Source of the DNA: Aldrovandia affinis
Lineage: Eukaryota; Chordata; Actinopteri; Notacanthiformes; Halosauridae
DNA length: 64,000 nt
Reading direction: 5' to 3'
Assembly: GCA_029706075.1 (NCBI GenBank)
Contig: JAINUG010000324.1
Location: 724,615 to 788,614 of the forward strand
Shown here one piece after another: positions 1 to 10,720 of the stretch. Position 1 is the stretch's first letter, and the number at the start of each line of letters is the position of its first letter. A program made the translations under genes and the position numbers. The notes beneath the pieces were generated by a model. The model had not been told where the DNA came from and made no database searches. It saw only the letters and a program-made list of their open reading frames with translations.

Positions 1-1470
1 GAACCGCCTAGAACCCTGCCGAGCCAATCTGACATCATCGCTCAGAACACCCTGGGAGGTGGGACGCGAGGAGAGGAGGAATTACAGACATTACGCACAT
101 ATTACAACCAAAAGACAGATTAAAGTGATGCAACAAAAAAGAAAGTAGGAAAACCACAAAATAGACTGCAAGTAAATGTTGAGAAAATTCAAACCGTGCA
201 AAACCTTGGAAGCGACATCATTAGGTAGGATAAATACATATAGAGAAGGAGATGAAAGGAAAAAAGGAGTATTCTAGTTAGCCTATTTGGGGTAGCATAG
301 CAGATAGCTTGACTCTAGGTATAACTACTAGGTTAAATATATGGAATATATACAGTATAGAAAATAAATAAATACAATTTGTTCTTGCACTTGTCTCTAC
401 CATTGTCTCAGATTTATCTGTCACTTAATTGACCAGGTGATTTCAATTTCAGTTCACCTTGGTTGAAGAAGTGAGCTAATTGGTGAAATAACCTGGTGTA
501 GTGGTTGCAACAAAACCTGCATACACTCGGCCCTCAATGGGATGAGCCCAGCACTGTTCTTCTGGCCTTGTCATGAGCACTTATGGTGCTCTTAACTTAT
601 GGCCTTCTGGATAAGAGCATCTGCTCAATGCACATTTGAGACATTGGTCCAAGATAATGATTTCAGTGCGGGATTGTGAGAATCACACTTTTTTTGTTCA
701 ATTCCGCTTGTTGGGATTTCCCTTCATTTTATTTAACTTCCCGCCTAGTAACCAAAAACCCCAGAGATTCCAGGACTGTAAAAATAGAGTTTGTCCCACA
801 GCAGCTTATTTCATAAGTGAAAGCTGTGAGGCTTTGTTTGGGGTGAGGGGAAGGACAGGTCTATACCCTGGGGGGCAGGGACACCATCTAACTGCCATGC
901 ACTACAGAGGAAGCCTGCGGGTCATACTTAACTTTAAGTACCTTGTATTGATTCAAATATATGAATAAATGCATGTTTCTTATTAAGTAGTGAGCATATA
1001 GTAGGATTTCTATTTTGGCACTTTTGTCAATTACTTTCCTTTTGCTACCAATGGCCAGGAAGTGAGCAAATATGTTTTAGGTTAACTAAATATTATAAAA
1101 AGGTTATGTTAATATTAATTTAACCTGGATTTGCCAAAAAAATCACCTACGTGTTTACATTCATTTTTGACTTTCTTTGAGTTGAATTAAAGAAATATTC
1201 GGAAATAAATGTGTTTGGCCAAGCCAATCCATTCATTTTATACATGTAATGTAATTTTCTGAGGTATAAACCTAAGCTAAAACGTTTAAAAGAATTCTAA
1301 ACTTATAACTCAAGTATAATTTAAAATAAATACTGTTTCTATGTCACATATTCTCCCAACTGAAACATGCCGTGGAATTTCTAAATCTGCCAACCCTGGT
1401 ACCCTTCTTGATAACACAATTCCGAACATTTATTAATTTTCCACCAACCATGAAAAATGTATTTGTAATG
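1..1470. other. Intergenic flank without a recognised gene
   Basis: AT-rich sequence. The only repeat signature is a degenerate L2/SINE-type 3' tail near 600-635 (ctggataagagcatctgctc). The 110-codon frame at 636-968 has no recognisable domain. Confidence 0.6.
360..637 (+). repeat. Degenerate L2/SINE-type 3' end
   Basis: It ends in cttctggataagagcatctg, a decayed form of the teleost L2/V-SINE tail (ctggataagagcgtctgctaaatg). The body is too diverged to assign. Confidence 0.5.
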
Positions 1471-1478
1471 GTGTATAA
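1471..1478. repeat. Left 8-bp target site duplication of hAT copy 1
   Basis: gtgtataa, identical to 3262-3269. Confidence 0.85.
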
Positions 1479-2027
1479 CAGGGCCGTGCACAGACATTTT
1501 GGGGGGCAGGGGCTCAAGCAAAAAAAAAAGGGCACTCACCCCACCGACACGCACTATTCCCACCCCGATGTTGCCACACCGCCGCCATTGATAATCACAC
1601 ACTATGTTCATAACATGGGACCTGTTAAAATTCTACTGAAACATATTATTCCATGAAGAAACCACAGATTTGATGTAGTAATGCAAGTCAGTCAGTGTAA
1701 GTAATGCAGTCAGTCAGTATTCAGTTGTTTAGACCAATTCAGTCACATTAGATCAGTGGTTTCTTTCTGAAAGAACCTGGGACCTGTTTTACCTTTCATT
1801 ATAAGTAATGATAAGATTCTAGATCTGCAGTCCTACTCTGACATGCTTGATACGTGAATTTGGGGTTTCAAAACTTCCTTCTGTTTTCCTGTTCTGTATC
1901 ATTTTGTTACACTGCATATATTTTATAAATGAGACATATGGTACAAATACTGAACTACAGTTTGATTTTAGTAACATGTTTTTGAGCATCACACAGAGGA
2001 AAATAAACCACAGTATTATATTATATT

Positions 2028-2390
2028 GGCGGCACGGTGGTGCAGTGGATAGCACTGTCGCCTCACAGCAAGAAGGTCTCGGGTTCGAATCCAGGCCGGG
2101 GGCCTTTCTGTGTGGAGTTTGCATGTTCTCCCCGTGTCCGCGTGGGTTTCCTCCGGGTACTCCGGTTTCCTCCCACAGTCCAAAGACATGCACATTAGCC
2201 TAATTGGAGAGTCTAAATTGCCCGTAGGTATGAGTGTGTGAGTGAATGGTGTGTGTGCCCTGCGATGGATTGGCGACCTGTCCAGGGTTTATTCCTGCCT
2301 CTCGCCCCTATGCATGCTGGGATAGGCTCCAGCCCCCCCGCGACCCTGACCAGGAATAAGCGGCTTAGACAATGAGATGAGATGAGATGA
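2028..2390 (+). mobile_element. tRNA-derived SINE-like element nested in hAT copy 1
   Basis: Starts ggcggcacggtggtgcagtg with an A-box-like TGGTGCAGTGG and a perfect B box GGTTCGAATCC (pol III promoter). It continues through the well-known fish repeat body ('ccgtgtccgcgtgggtttcc', 'cccacagtccaaagacatgc', 'gggataggctccagcccccc') and ends in gatga repeats. A direct duplication tattatatt flanks it at 2019-2027 and 2391-2399. Nearly full length. Confidence 0.85.
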
Positions 2391-2399
2391 TATTATATT

Positions 2400-2432
2400 C
2401 AAAAACGCACGCACGCACACACACACACACTA
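2400..2432. repeat. (CA)n/(CGCA)n microsatellite
   Basis: Run of cgcacgcacgcacacacaca just after the SINE insertion. Confidence 0.8.
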
Positions 2433-3261
2433 CTTAAACACACTCTTATATATTTGTTACATCTATGCATATGGCTGAAAAACTGATCCAGGGTCAGGGA
2501 GGTGAGAAGTATTTTGCCTTTCATTGGAGACAGGTGTATTTGCCTCTTCTAGCAGTGTTTATGCTGCTTCTTATTTCCCAATCAAAATGGATTGATTGAT
2601 TGATTGAAGCTTTTATTTTAACAGGGAAACACACTGCTACATGCCCAAACAATAATACACTTTTAAACATCACGTTTTTAGAAAACTGTCTATAAAGAAA
2701 AGGGGGTGACTACACTAAACTATCAAAACTATGCAAAATGTAACTACCTGCTTCAGAAATTAATTGGCTTGCTAATTAATTGTAAGTTGTCCTGCATGAC
2801 GGAGATAACGTCATTTTAATGATAATTAGACTAGCTTACTTGCTCGCGAGTACCAAGGCTAGTAATGACGAAAAAGTAAGTAAGTGTTGTTTAATTGTGG
2901 TTTCATAATTAAAACAGTGCCTACCTGAGTGATATCATTCACCGTAACCAAACTGGGGCTGGGAATGCGATGCTTTTCATGACAAGTTGTATTCGGAATG
3001 TCGGAAGATGCAACGTTGATTGATTGATTGAGACAAAACCATTTGGGGGTTGGAAAGCGGAGTGCTTTTTAAATTGATACGGTGTATTTTTTCGTGGATA
3101 CTACTATACATTTCCCTCTTTATATTTGATAGAATTTCAATAAGAAATAAAGAAAAAATTACATACAATTAACACCAGACAAAAAAAGGGCACTTTTTGA
3201 CTCTGAGGGCAAAAGGGCAGGGGCTCAAGCCCCCCTTGAGCCCTATCTGTGCACGTGCCTG

Positions 3262-3269
3262 GTGTATAA
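3262..3269. repeat. Right 8-bp target site duplication of hAT copy 1
   Basis: gtgtataa, identical to 1471-1478. Confidence 0.85.
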
Positions 3270-6200
3270 TGCAGTATGTAATACTTAAACATTAAATATG
3301 AAACATTTATAACTGCACCATATTCCAAAGCATTGCCTAGTTGTCTAACAGAATAAATATTCCTTTAAAAATGTGTGATTTACTTTGGTAAAATGATTAT
3401 TTGCTACAGTGATGGCGACCACCCTCTTGTTGAGTCTCATTTGGAGCTTGATTTCTCAACCGTGTGGATCAGGGTCTTGAATGTTGTGTGCCAGACAGTA
3501 CTAAAGTTTGCCGGTTCATGGCACTCTGGTTTATATGCTACACTGGATACACTTGCTAGAGGCCTTCGTGGCTTCATTGTAACTGTGACACGCACGCTGG
3601 AACACCTCTAACATATTTACCCATGCGTCAAGGCTGAGGCATATGTTAAAGGCAAAGAAGGAAGAAAATGATTTTTTTTTAACCTCTTACATTTGACCTC
3701 AATGTCTTTTTGGCGTGCTAGAGCACATATATAAAATGCAGTCTGCATTTTATGTACAATGACAAATGACATAGGTGCTTTGAAAAATAATTCAGTTCTT
3801 CATGCAACCTTCACGCCAAAAATCCTCTGTAAATATTTCATTGTGTGTCGGAGGATAAAATAAGCAAGACCATATTTTGACAAGAATACAATTAATGATA
3901 TATGTGCTTGACATTAAAATTCAGCTGTGTTAGTTTTTATGGAGTGACTGATAATATCGATGTAGGTAGAGGACCCGGATGGAGAAAAAAAGAGTAAAAG
4001 AAACAAGCTTCTGTTAAGAAAATGTCTCAAAACCATTATATAGGGGTTATATATCGTGGAGATGGAATCTTTTTATAGAGCCTTATAAAAACTGGAGCCA
4101 GAACCAATATCAACAATTTGACCTTTTACACTTTTACGACTTACTATCTGTAATCAGTAGTAAACATAAGAGGTTTGATTCCAGCATGAGACAGGCGCTC
4201 GTCAGTTCCACATTTAAGACATTAATGAGACTGCTGCATTTACTCTTTTCCTCCAGTTTGATTTACCCCCCCCTCTCTTTCTCTCTCTCCATGCATCTGG
4301 GGATGTTTAAACAAAACAAATCTGAACGTACCGTTGAATTATTAAAATTTCACTCGATGATGTACGAAGGAGCCTCTGCAATTAGCAGTGCCGTTTTATT
4401 TTCCTCTCTCCGCTGAACCCGTAAACAAATTACCATCCCTGCCCTTTTGGGGTCCCCAGAGCCACCCTGCCTATAAACACAGAGGGCCAAAAGCAGTAAT
4501 GCATACAGGACGTCTAGCATTAGTCTGTTGAAAAAAATACAGAAGGTTTAATGCACTACCTACTTGGGCAATTAACCCATATTAGTGTGCATTGTGGGTG
4601 TTTCTGTCAAAGGGTGCGTGTGATTGGCTGTCTGTCTACTTGCTGGCCCTTCCCCTGGGTCTGCCATACATTAAGGGAAAAGGGTTGCAAAATCAGATGT
4701 GGTTTGTGGAAAAAAGTCTACACAGAGATTATTAGCATAATCATGGATGTCACTGATAAGTGGGACACACTTTCAGTCTAAAATAGCACTGTCCAGGGCG
4801 GGGGCCACTTTCAAATTCCTCCAACTGCCAACGGGCCTTTTCTGTTGAACTCAGCTGCTCCAGCAAGCTAGGGTCAACTGTGCGTGTGTCTGATTGGTCA
4901 CACAGGAATGAGCCAGAGTGAGTGTGAGAATGAGAGTGAGAGAGAAACTTTGGGTGGGCCAACTTTACAACTGTTAAATGCAACATGAATGTTGATTTGT
5001 CGTGTCAAAAAAGCTCTAAATAGAACTGACTGTGTTCAAGAGGGCAAGAAAGAGAGAGGCAATCAGATTGCAACTGGATACTGAACTGACTTGAATTGCA
5101 ACCAATCATTTCATTGAACCAAGTGATTGAACTAGCTAGCTGGCAGAAAAAGTCTTTGTGCATCAGGTTCTTTGCTTTGAAAGGCAGGATGTTATTCACC
5201 TGGAATTAGCTTACTATGTACTTCAAATACTGTATATAAACAATTTTAGCGCACAGACAATTCCCTTCAAGAAGACAAGTTACACAACTGGCCAGTGAGC
5301 TAACGTTCACCCTTCTGATATATTCCCGCTTGTATATCTTTGTAACAAAATGAGCTAGCCACAGAAAAATCATTGCCTTATTACAGCCAGTTGCATGGAT
5401 CCACAAACTAGAATGACAGCATGGTCGGGTGAGGTGAAATTGGATGAACGGGGGCCAGGTGACGTCAGCCGAAGACACTCAAATAAAGCAACTGGAGCTT
5501 TGCAATCTCTTGGCAATTATTTTTGTTTTAAAAAAATAAAACATCCTGCAGAGAAAGATAAGCATGCACCAGATACACCTTTCAGGGGGGCAAACCCCAA
5601 ATAACCCCATCTATAGCTGCAGACCCATGCGAGAGAGCCTTTTTCCTTCACATCTATTATTTTTCTGTTCTTGCGTGTTGTGGGACGGCGAGCCCTGCTC
5701 TTGGCTGAGGGAGGTGGCCGTCTGGCTGCGGCTTTGTTTCTCGCCTCTTGATGTTCGGCGTTCTCGAATGAAACATTCATGCGGAGGGAGCCTGGGCAGC
5801 CCGTGCGAAGGCGGAGTTTTCAAAACACGGTGGAAGTTGAGGTGTTTCCCTCAGCGCTTCTCCTCTCTAACATGCTGTAATGTCAAGGATCAGTTGATAA
5901 AGAGAAATTCGGGCCCAGTGATTAGCTGTTTAACTGCGTTGCCACTTTTGGTGTTATTTGCTGTTATTTGTAATTTGTTATGTGTGGCATTGTCAATGCA
6001 CCGCAGTGATGTTTTGTGTGATCAAATATGCCTGGCGACATTTGAATTTTCAGAATTTGTGAAGGAGAAAGAAACAGTGCATTCATCTTTCAAGGCTAAG
6101 GATGAATGTTGATTGACACTTGGCCAAAGTTTTCTGTGTTTTTCTGTCTACAGGTACTGTTGTAGAACTGACTGCAACATATTATGTAGTCCTATTAAGA

Positions 6201-7106
6201 AAAGTGAGTATGATCAGTAGTCGTTCATTTCGTGTAAAACTGCAAATGGCCTATAAGGTTTTGATTAGGTTGGTGCAATTGCAACGTTGTGACAATGAAA
6301 ATGAAAATAATTCATAAGGTTGATTAAAAATAAATCATATTTGACTGGATCTGCAATTGTAGAGCTTTGATCTGCACTTTCATGTTAAATTACTTTTAGA
6401 TGCTATGCATTTGCAGTTCTTTTAAGTCCACGTCTCTGTTTTATCAGTCGGATGCTGTGTTTGGCTTGGTTAGATGATTCTGGGTACATTTAATTGGGGG
6501 GGGACTCTCCTCATAAGGCAATAAATCTGTGGTGGGATTAAAAATCTCTTTTATGTTTGACTTTTAGGAGGCTGAAAGATTTAAAAAGATTTATGAAATG
6601 TCGTACATACAAAAGCTGGGCATAAAAATAAAGCTTTTTAAAAGTATTCCATAAAAGTGTCTTTGATTGTTAAGACAGCATTTGGTGGATCAGCTGAATG
6701 GTTATCCTGAGGTAGAAACGGCACATGATTATTTTTTCACCATCTCTGATATGTTTCTTATGTCTTTATGTCCTTTATGTCTTAACTCATTTAAGCAAAA
6801 TGTTTCTACAGATAAAACAGTAAAGGTACGTTAAAATAACAAGAAACAGGGAGGAAAGCACAATTTGCAATGTGGTGCACACATTAGCTTCATGTTGATA
6901 TTGGTGTATACATTTGTTTTCCCTAGGAAAACAGTTCAGTAAATATTTACACATACATTATTTATAGCCTACTAATAAATTCCTCTTGTTCAGAAAACTT
7001 TTATCATTCCCGACCAGCCCAATACTTCATTTCCACTGGCATGCATTTCAGTAACTTTTCTACAGTTATATACCGCACAGGGTACTCTGTATACTGAGCA
7101 TGCAAG
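3270..7106. other. Intergenic stretch without a recognised gene
   Basis: Mostly unique sequence. Visible structure: a perfect 23-bp palindrome at 3731-3753 and a GC-rich patch at about 5600-5860 that opens frames on both strands (182 codons at 5564-6112). The products show no known domain, no codon-bias argument and no splice context, so I do not call a gene. Confidence 0.5.
3731..3753. repeat. Perfect 23-bp palindrome
   Basis: Arms ataaaatgcag and ctgcattttat around a single T at 3742. Function unknown. Confidence 0.8.
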
Positions 7107-7284
7107 TGTAACGGAGTTGGTTCTGCCCGCAGCGAGTTTCGAACCAAGGATCTTGATGCAACAAGAGAGCGATTTAGCCCGCTGAGCTAAAGACTCAAGT
7201 CTCTAACTCCGGGAACTAATCACACTCTTATCGATGTCACATTCTGTAGCGGACGGTCACGTACCAGAGCACACCCTGCTACAC
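7107..7284 (-). mobile_element. tRNA-like SINE or small TIR element
   Basis: On the minus strand it reads as a tRNA-like head: A box TAGCTCAGCGGGCTA and B box GGTTCGAAACTC. The outer ends, tgtaacgg at left and the complement of tgtagcag at right, are weak inverted repeats, so a MITE that captured a tRNA-like sequence is possible. The tRNA-like part is not a cloverleaf I would call functional. Confidence 0.5.
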
Positions 7285-10096
7285 AAGGACAAGGAAAGGT
7301 CATAAAAACTATGACATAAATGCATTTGTCATAGTTGGGGACTGGTCGTCTTTGAAAATACACTATGAATGCTTAAACAAGGCAACACCAGTATGATGGC
7401 TGAACATTGGAGTGCTCTTCACTTTTGCAAACATCTTTGGGGCGAGGCTTCATGCCAATTATATTCATAAATCAAAGTTTTAAGTGGTAGTCTGTATTGA
7501 TTGATGTATTGATTTAAGACTTAAATAGCATCACAAATTATGAGGTGAAGCAGGATTCTAATAATATTGCTGCAACTTAATATGGTATTAATGCAATGTT
7601 GAAATGCAACCTCTTCGCAACTGTGTGATGCAATTTTATGTCACACTGTGCCATCTTCAGCTACAATGTGACATTAAAACATTCTGGAAAAAATGCACAT
7701 TCTAAATGATGTGACAATGTAGCCTTGGAGATATTGCTCCTGGAGGTGTTATGATGTGATACAGTACATTCCCAAGTATTCTCTAAATACAACAACTGTT
7801 AATGTGAACCTTGTGATATGTTCAATGTAAATATACTACCTACAGTAGATAGTCTAATTTGATTTAGTATATTCATTATCATATTATGTTTATGTTTGAA
7901 TATGCTAAATGAACTAACAGCATGATTCACCACTTTATCCAAAACCCCATCCAAATCCTGAATGTCTAGCCAAAGTGAACTAGTTAATATGTGACAGAGA
8001 CTGTAACAAGGTATTGACTCCACCATTAGTAAATCTCAGAGCAACGAGCTCTCCAGCTTAAGAAAAATGTTACACACTGATTATGTTCTCGTCAGCTAGC
8101 AACTGTCAAATAGTCATTAAAGGCAACATCATTACTTAATGATGTACTAACATTAAATAATGAAATTGGCAGGTAGCAGGACCTAGTCTTTATTATTACA
8201 ATTTACTGTCATCAATAGCACCATTTACTGACACTACAGCATGTGAAACCCTGTCTTGGAATATAGCACTGTTTATGGTGTAGGAATAGAGACTTTTATG
8301 TTGAAGTAAGGGACTTCCATCACAGTGTTGGATTATGGTCAATAAGCTGGTCTCTAATTAATCATTATAAACGGCATCATACCACTTTCTAGGAGTTCAG
8401 CTTGATCCCCTTATAAGGGGTCAGGGAATAATTTTCAATTTTTTCACACATTGGCTCAAATGGGTTTTTGATTCCCTCTGGAAAATGTCCATTGTGAAAG
8501 CACTGTGTTACAACATGTTTGGAAATGGCACTGTATAAAACTAAAGACAATATTCTTGCAGTTTTTTAACGAGAGACTGTATGAAATGTTCCACCTTATT
8601 CCATATTCTGCTCCTCACTCCTCATTCCTGTCATTCTGTTCACATAACATGGCTGCCAATAATGCGGTTGCAAATTGGTCAACAACAGGACAATCCACTT
8701 CCAGCCCACTCTGGCTGAAGCAATTGAACAAAAACAATGTTCTACTTCATAGCCGCAACCTCTACACTCACTATCTCCGCTATCTTGGTTGAACTGTAAT
8801 TAATTTGAGGGCTCCCGTTTCCCCCTTGTTCAAATGGGTTTGATAATAATCGCTCTTTCTCAGAATTCCAGTGGACTTTTGTTTCTTTGTTTGTTTGTTT
8901 CTTTTCTTTTCTGGGCTTTTGGTTTTCGAAGGGCGTGTGCTTGATTAGCCGACAGCTACCAGAGTAGTTAGTAACGGCTGATGTGCGGGCCTACCTTGCA
9001 TAACCAAGTCCAATTCCCCCTTAGACCTATTAACTCCGTCTCAAGGAAAACATGTCCGCTCTGCAGTCATGCCGCAGCTCACCATCAATAACAATCTGCG
9101 AGAAACAAATGAACCCGTAAGTCTTGCTTCTGTGATGCACACAACAAATAGGTCAATAAACACCCAGATTTTTCAGTGCCGGGCTCCACCGAAAGTAATC
9201 GTACACCTTGTTCGCGCTGGTCGTCACATTATCCCCTCTTTTAAATGAATGTTCCCATCTAAATGTGCTTTCATTTTCCATGGATCTGAGTGGCAGACCC
9301 AGGTCCAATCTTCCTGTAGTCCAGATGAATAAATAATGAAAGAATGTATACGCTTCGAATGCCCGCAGGACCTGTGGCTTTATGCTTGTATGGAAGCAAA
9401 ATGTCGTCTTTGGGAACACCTCTATCGTTGCATTTTGTTTTTGCATCTGATTCCTTTCTCTGGGCCAAGGCTAAATCTATTTCAGTTACCCTCCTGCACA
9501 CATCAGAGGCAGGCTGGGCCTTATCTGAGGTGCATTACATGGCACACAAGTGAAGCAATCATTCTTGGGCAAACATAGCCATTTTAGACCCCTGCCAGCT
9601 CCTTAATCAGACAATCCAAGATTATATTATTGACATATGTCATACGAATAAAAACAAAAAGACAGCAAAATAAAAACAAATACAAACCTATAAGGTGCCT
9701 CCTATTATCACCTGTTTTTAGTTTTTTTGCAAGTGAGAAAAAGCCATAAAAGGTTCAATAAACCACAGTTTAATTGTTAAGTCTACTAAGTTCAGTATGA
9801 GCAACACAGATAACTTTGACAAAGTTTGCCTAAAGCTATTTGCTGAAAAAACACTAAAGTTTACCTTAAGATTTTAGTTTAACACGTAGGCCTATATATA
9901 ATTAAAATGTGAAATAAATTCTAAGGATGTAAGGGAAAAAGGTCAGTGACCATTTGGGAATGAATCCCTGTGGAAACTGTGTAGTTGTACCCACTGTACC
10001 AAGCACTCAGTAACTAAATGCACATTTTTAAAGACCTGATACAGCCAACCTGATTTCATACAACTGTTGGAAGCAGAGGAAATTTCAGCAGCGTGC
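7285..10096. other. Intergenic stretch without a recognised gene
   Basis: Unique AT-rich sequence. A 14-bp palindrome ccccttataagggg lies at about 8407-8420 and a (GTTT)n run near 8885. The block at 9030-9580 is less AT-rich and opens overlapping frames on both strands, none recognisable. Confidence 0.5.
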
Positions 10097-10255
10097 ATGC
10101 GGGTGCTCTTGAGGAGAATCCCAGAAGCACAGGGCTAGTATTTCACGCGTCACTTCATTGAAATGTAGGGCCCGGAGATATCTCCTGTGTAAACAAATTT
10201 GTGACGCATGAAATAGGAGCCCTGCACTGGGATTCCCTTCAAGAGTACACATATG
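10097..10255. repeat. Foldback (inverted-repeat) element
   Basis: Left arm 10097-10153 and right arm 10201-10255 are diverged reverse complements sharing gtgctcttgag/ctcttgaa, gaatccca, cagggct and atttca-gcgtcac, around a 47-bp loop. This is probably an old small TIR element. Perfect flanking duplications were not seen. Confidence 0.65.
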
Positions 10256-10621
10256 TGCTCAGCTGGATGAAATGAACACGATTTCTGAAACGTGTTGAGC
10301 AAATAGGAATTTCTCTAATTTAAGGCGTGGCAGCTCTGAATCCAGCCAGTGCCTGCTATTAATTACCTCCTTCTAATAGGTTACCCCTCTGAAAGATAAC
10401 CCAAGGGAACAAGGAACAGAAGACTCCTAAATAATGTACATGTATAAAAATAGACATATTTCAATGATTAATTACTATTAAAGGTAATAATTAGAATTGA
10501 AATCTCCACATTTGTTGATACGTTAATATGACAGTAGCTGGTGGAATCAATCTGCAAGTAAAAACGAACTCCAAATACGATTTACGATTACATATGTTTA
10601 CTAAATATGGTTACAAACAAG

Positions 10622-10638
10622 ACATTAGTTGAAAAAAC
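10622..10638. repeat. Left target site duplication (17 bp)
   Basis: acattagttgaaaaaac, identical to 10704-10720. Confidence 0.85.
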
Positions 10639-10703
10639 GTACATCTTGTAAGTCGCTCTGGATAAGAGCGTCTGCTAAATGCATAAAATGTAAATGTAAA
10701 TGT
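10639..10703 (+). mobile_element. 65-bp tail-only LINE/SINE insertion with 17-bp target duplication
   Basis: The insert contains only the L2/V-SINE 3' tail (aagtcgctctggataagagc, then gtctgctaaatgc) and three taaatg-type repeats. It lies between perfect 17-bp direct repeats acattagttgaaaaaac at 10622-10638 and 10704-10720. The combination shows target-primed reverse transcription that stopped almost at once. Confidence 0.85.
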
Positions 10704-10720
10704 ACATTAGTTGAAAAAAC
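10704..10720. repeat. Right target site duplication (17 bp)
   Basis: acattagttgaaaaaac, identical to 10622-10638. Confidence 0.85.

Larger units (their letters stand above)
1479..3261 (+). mobile_element. hAT-type non-autonomous transposon, copy 1, interrupted
   Basis: It is bounded by perfect 8-bp duplications gtgtataa at 1471-1478 and 3262-3269. The ends are imperfect inverted repeats, CAGGGCCGTGCACAGA on the left and the complement of CAGGCACGTGCACAGA on the right, followed inward by related G-rich 'caggggctcaagc' motifs. CAG ends and 8-bp duplications are typical of hAT elements. No transposase frame is visible, so it is non-autonomous. The middle (about 1770-2590) is absent from copy 2 and holds a SINE (2028-2390), a (CA)n tract and unrelated sequence, so the copy was hit by later insertions. 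Confidence 0.85.

Noticed and set aside
5564..6112. 182-codon open frame, plus strand
   Set aside because: No domain, an overlapping antisense frame, a GC-rich patch and no splice or promoter context.
7120..7200. tRNA gene on the minus strand
   Set aside because: A and B boxes are present, but the arms do not pair into a clean cloverleaf and weak inverted ends surround it; SINE or MITE is more likely.
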